NCBI RefSeq assembly: GCF_050624435.1
Contig: NC_134539.1
Coordinates: forward strand, 146,912,025-146,976,024
Source: Tenrec ecaudatus
Taxonomy: Eukaryota > Chordata > Mammalia > Afrosoricida > Tenrecidae
DNA length: 64,000 bases
Reading direction: 5' to 3'
The notes below the pieces were generated by a model that saw nothing but the letters and a program-made list of their open reading frames with translations, was not told where the DNA came from and did no database searches. This document shows, piece after piece, positions 55,861 to 64,000 of this stretch. Position 1 is the stretch's first letter. Each line of letters starts with the position of its first letter. A program made the translations under genes and the position numbers.

Positions 55861-55874
55861 ATACATCTATCAGC

Positions 55875-56102
55875 TGGTGTCCCTGGGTGATTTGAATGGT
55901 AAGTGTTCTCAGCTGCTAACTGAAAGGTGAGCAGTTTGAGACCACTCAGAGGTGCCTTGGATTAAAGGTCTGGATTTTTATTTCCCCCACAGCAAACTCT
56001 GTGGTGCATGATTCTCCTCGGACTCACATGGGATCCCCAGGAGTCAGAATGGACTGGACAGGAACCGGTGATGGTGGTGGTGGTGGTGATGGTGGTGGTG
56101 GT
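55875..56102 (+). mobile_element. AfroSINE-type SINE with (GGT)n tail
   Basis: gctgctaactgaaaggtgag, cagtttgagaccactcagag, gactcacatgggatccccag. The tail continues as about 11 GGT/GAT units (56067-56102). Confidence 0.75.
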
Positions 56103-56704
56103 ACTACTTGTTCGGTGGTGTGGTAGACACTAGATATACCTCATTTCATTCTTAGAGCATTTGTTCGGGTCACATAACTTACTCACTGGCGGAGATAATA
56201 TTAAAATCCAAGATGGTCTGATGTTCGGTCCCATGTTCTATTCGGCAAAACACATTCCTTGGGACCCGGGGAAAAGGTTCTAGGAAACGAAACTCTGAGT
56301 GCCTGGCTTCCTGTTTGTGTGAGGATCGCAATGGGAACCGAGGAAGAATCAGGGAGGGGGGCTGGCTGCCTTGCTAGTCTGTGTTGAACAAAACACAGCT
56401 GGCCCTCGAAGCTGAGAAAATACAACTCAGCTCAGGCTGGCTGGGATCAGAGTGAGTGGATCCTTCTGGAAACCTTCATGTTTTAGGAGAGGCAGAGGTG
56501 GTGAATCTTTCCACCCAGGGTCCGGGGAGTTCAGCCGGGAGGCCGTTACCCCACCAGCAGCTTGCAGGTGCTCCACGTTTCCATTCCCTTTCAACATTTC
56601 CTGGCAGCACGAACCCCTTCATCCCCACTCCTCTCGGTCTAAACACAGAACTCAGAAAATACAGGGCAGAAGGGAGGAAGGAAGTGCCTGCAGGGAGGAG
56701 AGAG
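56103..56704. other. No recognised feature
   Basis: Unique DNA. Overlapping frames of 91 and 95 codons near 56452-56743 are unrecognised. Confidence 0.4.
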
Positions 56705-57115
56705 GAATCTGCTGGCACAGCGGTTAAAGTGCTCAGCTGCTAACCAAAGGGCTAAGCACTCCGTGGGAGAAAGGTGTGCCAGTCTGCAGCCTTAAGGATT
56801 ACATACAGCCTTGCAAACTGGGGTCCTAAAAATTTTAAAACAGGGGCCAGTTTATTGTCCCTCAGACCCGTTGGAGGGCTGGACTATAGTTTTTTAAAAA
56901 AACTATGAACAAATTCCTATGCATACTGCACATATCTTATTTTGAAGTAAAAAACAAAACGGGGCAAAAACACCCAGTGGGCCAGATAAATGTCCTCAGC
57001 GGGCCGCATGTGGCCCGCGGGCCATAGCTTGAGGACCCCTGCTCTATGGGGTGGTTCCACTCTGTCCTCTTAGGTCTCTGTGAGTCAGAATGAACTGGAG
57101 GGCAGTGGGTTTGGC
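56705..57115 (+). mobile_element. AfroSINE-type SINE split by a hAT MITE
   Basis: First part 56705-56817 (gctgctaaccaaagggc, ggattacatacagccttgca). Second part 57042-57115 (ctctatggggtggttccac, gtctctgtgagtcagaatga). Confidence 0.8.
56818..57041 (+). mobile_element. Second hAT MITE family, copy 2
   Basis: Antisense to copy 1 in reading: ctggggtcctaaaaatt...gcttgaggacccctg. It shares cttattttgaagtaaaaa, caaaaacacccagtgggcc and gccgcatgtggcccgc. No clear 8-bp duplication remains. Confidence 0.88.
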
Positions 57116-58284
57116 TTACAGTTAACTGAGGAGAGGAGCTATTGACCTGGCTCCACAGTTTTGTCTTCCTGTTGTCCATTTAGACCAGGAAAGGAGGTCG
57201 TCTCTTCATGATTCCTAGCTCCCTTTCGGCAAATTGCGGTACAGAACTGTAAACCAGAGCAGGTTTGTCCAACTGCTTTGGGAAGTAGGAGTCCCACATA
57301 TGATATGCCTGAGCTCCTCCCGCTGTTGAAATAAGGCTAGATGCTTTTCAGCCAGCAGGCAAGGAATACAGGGACCTTGGCTGGTGGATGGAAAACTCAC
57401 CACTCACAACCAGCTTGCTGCTCTTTTGGGAACACAAAAGGGGACAGTATAACTTTTGCTTCTTCCATGGTTTACCTTAAAGTCAGTCTATGGTTTAACT
57501 GTAAGTACACATGCATGATCTTTTAAATTCGGGATACTGAGAGGTGCACATCCCAAGAGCATTAACTCATTGTGTCCTAGTGATTACAAGAGAATTCGAA
57601 AAAATTTGCTGGAGTAAACTTCTGTCATCATCCATGCTTTGCTTTCAGAAGTCATGCACCAAAGCACCTGGGCTTGAAACAGAGGAAATCAGTGAAGACT
57701 AAACATACCTGGCATGTCAATAACTATCAATGGCCTAAAAAACGTAGAGATTGGGTTACAAAGCAAAACCCAACAATACATTGGGAAAGAGACGTGTTTA
57801 AAGCATAGCGGTCACAAAGTTGGAAAATGAAACGATCGGAAAAGGCATGCCAGGCATAATAAGTTAAAAGCAAAGCATGAAACCTCCTCTTAGTATCAGA
57901 TAATGTTGAAGCTGAGGCAAAACAAAAACAACCCCCCTCTGCCCCAAACAAACAAAACACTAAATGAAACCAGAAAGAGAACTTATTAAGAGTAACACAT
58001 CTACTCTCAGTCAAGTATAATCTCACCATACCATGGTGACAGCATTTAGAGATTTTGGTGACAATTGTGGTGTGTTGTGTGTGTGTGTGTTTCAAAGTAA
58101 CAGAACTCAAGATCTTTAGAGTCTTTTGTAAAACCAGAAGGAAGAAGATCTACTGGCATCGGGTCTGCATTCTCATGCAATACCATCAATCACCTAGGCA
58201 GGGATTGAAAAACGATCAACGACAAACCCCAATAAATATATGCCAAGACACACCCTAATTAAACTTTTAAAACTCATGAACAAA
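57116..58284. other. No recognised feature
   Basis: 1.17 kb with a (GT)n at 58067-58091. The 127-codon minus frame (57727-58110) is unrecognised. Confidence 0.4.
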
Positions 58285-58478
58285 GATCCGTGTACAGGTT
58301 CCGTATAAGCACAAGGAAGTGCTCTGGAATTCCCATTCTTCCCAAGACTAAGCATAGTTTGTTGGGATCCACATAGCTGAATGGCTTCGCACAGTCCCTT
58401 AAATACAAGTAGACATCTTTCTTAGACTGTACTTCAATCAAGAGCCATCTGATGTCAGCAAGGATAGCCCTTTTTCCC

Positions 58479-58914
58479 TGCTATGAAAGTTATATTTCAT
58501 GTTAACCTGGACTTGTGTAGGGGTGGAGCCCAACCTGACAATCAGGTCTCAGTCTTACATTGCCTCCTGAGAGGTATGGCCTTCTTATAACAGACTCTGG
58601 ACACTCTCTCTGTTCCTTAGCCAACCTACTTGCGGGGACTCTGTGCCTGCTTCCAAGGGCAGTGTCATGTGGGTCACCTGACCCTGAGAACTTTCAGTGC
58701 CCTACCATGTTTCCACTGACCTTGAACCATGAAACTCTACCCACCAACCTTCCTGCATCCCACGTCACCTTCCTGAGTCATTGGCTAATATTGGATCCGT
58801 GGGCTTACATTGGATTGGGTTGCGATATCTTCTTGGTATAAGATTACTTCTCGATATCAAGTTCTTTCCGGTCCATATATGAATGTCATAGGTTGTGAAT
58901 CTCTAGACAACACA
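58479..58914 (+). mobile_element. Solo LTR of the TG...CA family, copy 5 (diverged)
   Basis: tgctatgaaagttatatttc...atctctagacaacaca. It keeps gtgtaggggtggagcccaac, cattggctaatattggatcc and gattgggttgcgatatctt. Much more diverged than copies 1-4, and no target duplication is visible. Confidence 0.6.
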
Positions 58915-59010
58915 TAGGTCCTCTTCTGAATATGGCCTGAACCTCTTGAAGCTCCCTGTCATTGAACTGCTACAACCGCTGTTGGATGATCTTCAGCAAA
59001 ATTTTATTTG

Positions 59011-59360
<350 letters not shown>

Positions 59361-60237
59361 TACTTGCATGTGATATCAATGATATAGTTTTATATTTCAA
59401 ACATTCTGTGGGTCACCTTTCATTACAATGAGTATAAATAAGGATTTCCTCCAGTCAGTTGGTCAAGTAGCTGTTTCCAGTGCTCCATCAGCTTGCTGAA
59501 ACATTTCGGTTGGTATTTCATCAATTCTTGGAGTCTCGGTTTTGGCTGATGCTTTCAGTGTAGTGTGGACGTCTGCCTTCATTACCATAAGCCACCTCCT
59601 GAAATGGTTGAAAGTGGACTAGTTCTTTTCGGCACAGTGACTCTACACAGAGTCAAAGTCAATGGCAAAATGACTCCACACAGAGGCATTCCATCCTCTT
59701 TGGATGCTTCCTGCATCATTTAATATATTGCCCATAGAATCTTTCAATACTGCACTCCGGGGCTTGGGTTTTTCTTGAGCTCTTTTGGTTTCAGACATGC
59801 TGAGCGTGCTCTTCCTTCCTGGGTTTCTAACTCTAGGTCTTTGCACATTTCATTATGATGTTTCACCTTGTCTTCTCAAATTGCCCTTTGAGATTTTTCT
59901 GGTTAGCTCGTTGTCTTCATTTCTTCCATTTGCCTTAGCTACTCTGGGATTAAAATCATGTTTCTGAGCGTCTTCTGACATCCAGTTTTGTCTTTTCTTC
60001 CTTTCCTGTCGTTTGAATGACCCTTTGCTTTCTCCGTGTATGATGTTCTTGATGCCCTCTCACAGCACGTCAGGCCATTGGTGCTCAACGCATCTCATCT
60101 GCTCTTGAGATGCTCTTGCAATTCAGGTGGGAGGGACACACGGGTGTATGGTAGCTCTCATGAACTTGTTTTCATCTTCTTCCACTTCAACCTGAACTTG
60201 CATCTGAGCAGTTGATGGTCTGTTCCACTGGCCCGGT

Positions 60238-60712
60238 TTGTCATTGTTGCTGCGAGGTGCCATCAAGTCGGTTCCATCCCACAGTGACCTGACGCACAGT
60301 GACCTGACCTGCAGCACCGCCCAACTTTGTGTCATCCTCACAATCGTTCTGATGCTTGAGCCCATCTCTGCTGCCTCGGTGTCAGTCCAGCTCCTCGAGG
60401 GCCTTTCTCTTTTGCGATGCCCCTCTGTTTGACCAAACATGATGGCCTTCTGCAGGGACTGGCTTTTCCTCACATGCCCAATGTGTGTAAGATTAAGTCT
60501 TGCCATGCGTGCCTCTAAGGAGCACTGTGGCTGTACTTCTTCGTGACAGATCAGTTTGTCCGTTTAGCAGTCCATGGTGCTTACAGTATTCCTCACCAGC
60601 ACCGTACTTCAAATGCATGTATTCTTCTTTGGTCTTCCATTTTCAATGTCCAGCTTTTAATACATTTGAGGCAATGGAAAGCACCATGACTGGGTCAGGC
60701 ATACCTGTTTAA
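60238..60712 (-). mobile_element. RTE LINE 3' end
   Basis: Begins cattgttgctgcgaggtgcc. The minus frame reads LTHIGHVRKSQSLQKAIMFGQ, GHRKRERPSRSWTDTEAAEM and SSIRTIVRM. Further right is gcatgtattcttctttggtc. It starts one base after the previous RTE copy stops. A 15-bp tandem duplication (cacagtgacctgac) lies near 60282-60311. Confidence 0.88.
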
Positions 60713-60741
60713 AAATATATATATTCTTACCCAATAAAATG

Positions 60742-60742
<1 letters not shown>

Positions 60743-60783
<41 letters not shown>
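60743..60783. repeat. (TATC)n microsatellite
   Basis: Ten TATC units. Confidence 0.97.
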
Positions 60784-60804
60784 TCTTAATTGAAAAAAAT
60801 CTTT

Positions 60805-60988
60805 TAAAAAAATCTCAAGGTCCAGACAATTCTCTGGGAATTCTAGCAAAACTCTGAAAAACCTACACAGATTCTATGGGAACTCTTCCAGAAAAATGTA
60901 AGGGAGGAAATACTTTCCAAGTCATCTGATGACGCTCGCATTATCCTGATCCCCAAACCAAACTAAGACAGTTGGAAAAAAATAAAGA
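60805..60988 (+). mobile_element. L1 ORF2 reverse-transcriptase fragment
   Basis: gggaattctagcaaaactct, actcttccagaaaaatgtaa, gcattatcctgatccccaaa. This corresponds to the L1 'GPDG..EFY...LF.K...EG..P....ITLIPKP' segment with frame breaks, and it ends in an A-rich run. Confidence 0.75.
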
Positions 60989-61024
60989 AAAAGGGAAAGC
61001 AATGGAAAGTAATAGGCCATGCCC

Positions 61025-61222
61025 CCTTTATGAAAATAGCTAACACCTGTTTTTGTAAATAAAGTTTTGAGACAGAGCCAAGCTCATTTGTCTACTTGTT
61101 ATCTATCTATGACTCTTTTCACACTACAGCGGAAGAGTTGACTCATCACGACAGAGGCTGAACAGTCTGTGAAACCTGAAATATTTATTATCTGGCTCTT
61201 TGTAGACAAAGTTTGCTGATTC
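61025..61222 (-). mobile_element. MER20-like hAT-Charlie element
   Basis: acacctgtttttgtaaataa, gctcatttgtctacttgtta, aaatatttattatctggctc, agacaaagtttgctgattcc, in antisense MER20 order, nearly complete. Confidence 0.75.
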
Positions 61223-62189
61223 CCTCTTGAGCTGGGAGACAGCTGTCTCCTTTAGCAAGGACACATAGTCGCCAATTAGTAGAGGCTTTCTATTTCTTAT
61301 TCAATTACATCTGGCCAGTGTCATTCATTTGTATTTTCCCTTTTTAAGGCCTTGGGCATGTTTGAAAAATTGCTTTTACAGCCACGCTTGGGTTTTTTAT
61401 TTCCCCCAATACAGTTCTACTTCATTATTCTTTATCTCTGCAAGAATTGCTTGTGGTTCATTTGCCCCTTCTCAAAGTTGGGCCCCATCCATCGCAAAGG
61501 AAAATTCTGCTGCAGCCACAATCCTTCTGAAAACAACGAGGGAAGATGGACAGAGTACAGCAGAGGTCTCCTCTGGGAAGGCCTCCAGGGGGCAGCCAAG
61601 GTGGAGAGACCAAGAGAAGTCGACATGCTACAGTGCGCTCAACCTTTGTTTCCTTCTCAAGGAGAGTGCCATTGCCCATCATGGATCAAATTACTTCACT
61701 AAAATGAGGTTGCTTAGAGTCTGTGGCCATCATCTGGGAGGTGAGGGATAAATCTGACAGTCACGGCGGAAGGAGATAGAGCAGAGTAGACTGCAGAGAA
61801 ACGAGACATTAGGGCAGCGGTCTACATGCAATTTCTCCCTGAAGCAGTTACTGAATCCTGAGCTACACAACCTCAGAGAAAGCCGCTGAAACACCGAGTG
61901 AGATAGGTGCTGCGGCGAGGCTCAAAAGCGAAGTCTCAGAGTCTCAGAGCCATGGAGACCGCATTCTCTATTCAGGGCCCACCAAGGGGGAGGGGCCCGG
62001 TCAACACGCCTGACTTTCAGCTGAGTCCCATAACTTACAACACAGGCACCATGGCGATAGAGTCAGAAAAGGACTGTGTTTTCAATAAATGCTGCTGAAT
62101 CAGTTGGGTGTTACTCTGAGGATGATGAATCCTGATTGTGTTGCCACAACAAACAAAACAGAGAAGTGCGTTCATGACCTAAAGGTCCA
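61223..62189. other. No recognised feature
   Basis: Two overlapping frames of 116 and 140 codons (61329-61751), unrecognised. Confidence 0.4.
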
Positions 62190-62692
62190 GTCCCTAAATG
62201 CTTCCTCCCTCCCAACTATCATGATCCGAATGCTACCTTGCAAGTCTGGATAGAGCAGAGGTTGTACACTGGTGCAGATAGGAGCTGGAGGCAAAGGGAA
62301 TCCAGGGCGGATGATACCTTCAGGACCAGGGGTGTGAGGGGCGATACTGGGAGGGTAGAGGGTGAGTGAGTTGGAAAGGGGGGACCGATTACAAGGATCT
62401 ACATGTGACCTCCTTGGGGGGTAGACAACAGAAAAGGGGGTGAAGGGAGACGTCGGACAGGGCAAGATATGACAAAATAATAATTTATAAATTATCAAGG
62501 GCTCATGAGGGAGGGGGTTGCGAGGAGGGAGGGGGAAAAAAAGAGGACCGGATGCAAAGGGCTTAAGTGGAGAGCAAATGCTTTGAAAATGACGAGGGCA
62601 AAGAATGTACAGATGTGCTTTACACAATTGATGTATGTATGGATTGTGATAAGAGTTGTATGAGTCCCTAATAAAATGTTTTTTTAAAAAAG
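62190..62692 (+). mobile_element. L1 3' UTR, longest copy
   Basis: tatcatgatccgaatgctac, gtacactggtgcagatagga, gaccgattacaaggatctac, palindrome taatttataaatta (62481-62494), G-rich tract 62508-62535, gagttgtatgagtccctaat and an A/T-rich tail. The downstream 310 bases align to 15839-16145. Confidence 0.8.
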
Positions 62693-62853
62693 GATTTCTT
62701 AAGTACAACAGAGTAACAATAACCCTAAAGTGAGATTAAAAAATGATAAGTTGAACATCTGAAACATAAAGAACTTTTTTTCTCCCATCAAGAAATAGGA
62801 ACACAAGGAATTAAATAAATTTGATATAAATAGATATCTAACAAAGGACTACA

Positions 62854-63055
62854 GGGAGCTTTGGTGGGGGTAGTGGTTATGTATTGGGTTGCCTAGCGTT
62901 AGGTCAGCAGTTTGAGACCACAAGCCGCTCCACAGGAGAAAGATGGAGCTTTCTCCTCCAGTGAAGAGTTATAGTTTTGCAAGTTTGTAGGACAATTCTA
63001 TGCCGTCTTATGGGGTCCCTAACAGTCAGCAGCGATGTGATGGCAGTGAGTTTTG
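62854..63055 (+). mobile_element. AfroSINE-type SINE, full length
   Basis: gggagctttggtgggggtag, gttaggtcagcagtttgaga, ccgctccacaggagaaagat, gtgatggcagtgagtttt. Confidence 0.88.
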
Positions 63056-63067
63056 AGACAAAGGACA

Positions 63068-63195
63068 GTGTCCCTGATTGGTGCAAATGGTCTACATTTG
63101 GTGACTGACTTAAAGACGGGCAGTTCTAACCCATTCAGAAACACCGTGGAAGAAAGGCCTTCGGCATTCACTCCTGACTTGTGATGACTTGCTAA
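63068..63195 (+). mobile_element. AfroSINE-type SINE, truncated
   Basis: gtgtccctgattggtgcaaa, gacgggcagttctaaccca, gtggaagaaaggccttcggc. Confidence 0.55.
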
Positions 63196-64000
63196 TTTCC
63201 TCAGCAAACCCTCCATACATGAGCATTCTGGGTTCCGTGTCACCACTGCAGTGGATTCTTGAATCCAGTCAAGCAGAGTGCTGTGGGAGGGATCAATGGT
63301 GTCAAAAGAGGGAAAGGAAATTTGGAGGGTGGAGGCTGTCTGAGCACTGCCTCATAGGAATCGTCCTCGGGCAGAGGTGGACCTGGTTTCTCCCCCTTAG
63401 TGTGGCCAGAGGAGATCAGCCAGGGTTCCTATGCCATTCCCTCAAGACAAATACAAGAAGTGTTGATGGAAGCATTATTCACAATAGCTCAAAAGTGAGA
63501 GGGAAAAACCTAGCCAAAAAGGGAGGGACGGGAGACAGACGGAGATAGAGGTGGCTATGAGAGAGAAAGCAGGCACACCTGTGGTTGGGCGGCAGCCAAA
63601 AAGCTGGAGCCCCGGGGTGGTGCAGAATCTGGACTTTATTCTTTTGGGTCAGAAGTGATGACATCTGATGTGTGATTTAGAAGCGCTCCCAGAAGGATTA
63701 GGAGAAGACTTGTGCGGTAAGTCAAGGTGAGAAGAGAAGGTCAACGTGCCTTGACCTGGACGTCAGTTAAATATAAGAAATCAGCAAGTTGAAGGCAGAA
63801 TCAGGCTAGCACTCAGAATCTGGCATGGGATACTGGGTGGCAGATGAGATATTAACGCAGACAGGCGCTACAGAAGCAGCAGCAGGACAAAGTGGGCAGA
63901 ACACAGAAGATGAATCCACAGTCTTCTGAAAGGACCAATAACGCAGCCTATTGCCATTGCTCTTTGCTGATCATTTGAAATTCATGAACCAGGTGCTCCG
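63196..64000. other. No recognised gene
   Basis: Unique-looking. 63610-63960 loosely resembles the unnamed old repeat text near 8240-8760 (gatttagaa...cagaagg, gtcagttaaat). Confidence 0.35.

Overview
Kind of genome. This is mammalian nuclear DNA, and I find no intact host protein-coding gene in it. It is packed with interspersed repeats. Tens of copies belong to tRNA-derived, RTE-tailed SINEs of the type I know from Afrotheria (AfroSINEs). The window also holds afrotherian-style RTE and L1 fragments and five copies of a short non-autonomous hAT transposon matching SPIN ('Space Invader'). Among Afrotheria, SPIN is known from tenrecs, so the most likely source is a tenrec such as Echinops telfairi. 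Family names come from memory and were not checked by search.

Layout. 0-7.9 kb: SINE-rich, with an LTR inserted in a SINE (1738-2284), a degenerate 90-bp tandem array (5060-5310), and RTE fragments. 7.9-17 kb: an ATCC microsatellite, two L1 3' UTR ends (one joined to a 31-bp foldback at 15773-15838), two SPIN copies, SINEs with a tRNA-Gly-like head, and a candidate ERV LTR. 17-26 kb: an internally deleted RTE, L1 and RTE pieces, MER20, tandem repeats with a hairpin, SPIN, a palindromic MITE, a second LTR in a SINE, and an 860-bp RTE reverse-transcriptase fragment. 26-40 kb: mostly SINEs separated by unrecognised unique DNA, a SPIN copy with a perfect 8-bp target duplication, and an alternating purine-pyrimidine tract near 36.1 kb. 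40-54 kb: a second hAT MITE and a solo LTR, both with perfect target duplications, MIRs, long GA tracts, an L1 3' UTR and an MLT1 LTR. 54-64 kb: L1, RTE and MLT1 fragments, a nest at 58.3-60.2 kb (RTE hosting an LTR and an RPS27 processed pseudogene), L1 ORF2, MER20 and an L1 3' end.

How the parts relate. Nesting gives relative ages. MIR, MER20 and MLT1 are old and diverged. RTE and AfroSINE copies are host sites for younger LTR, hAT and processed-pseudogene insertions. SINE tails resemble the RTE 3' end, which fits mobilisation of the SINEs by RTE. The RPS27 copy and the L1 tails show L1 activity.

Limits. Open reading frames are short (longest 256 codons, 30225-30995), have no recognisable homology, and mostly overlap repeats. 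Stretches of roughly 300-600 bases not listed below, where I recognise nothing, are: 161-547, 2553-3139, 5981-6351, 9492-9975, 10701-11044, 11216-11654, 15283-15687, 21723-22066, 22365-22781, 26631-27014, 28423-28804, 29479-29829, 31726-32211, 33919-34304, 36393-36962, 37121-37486, 43131-43540, 48112-48462 and 48673-49194. Repeat boundaries are accurate to about 5-20 bases unless a target duplication is given.
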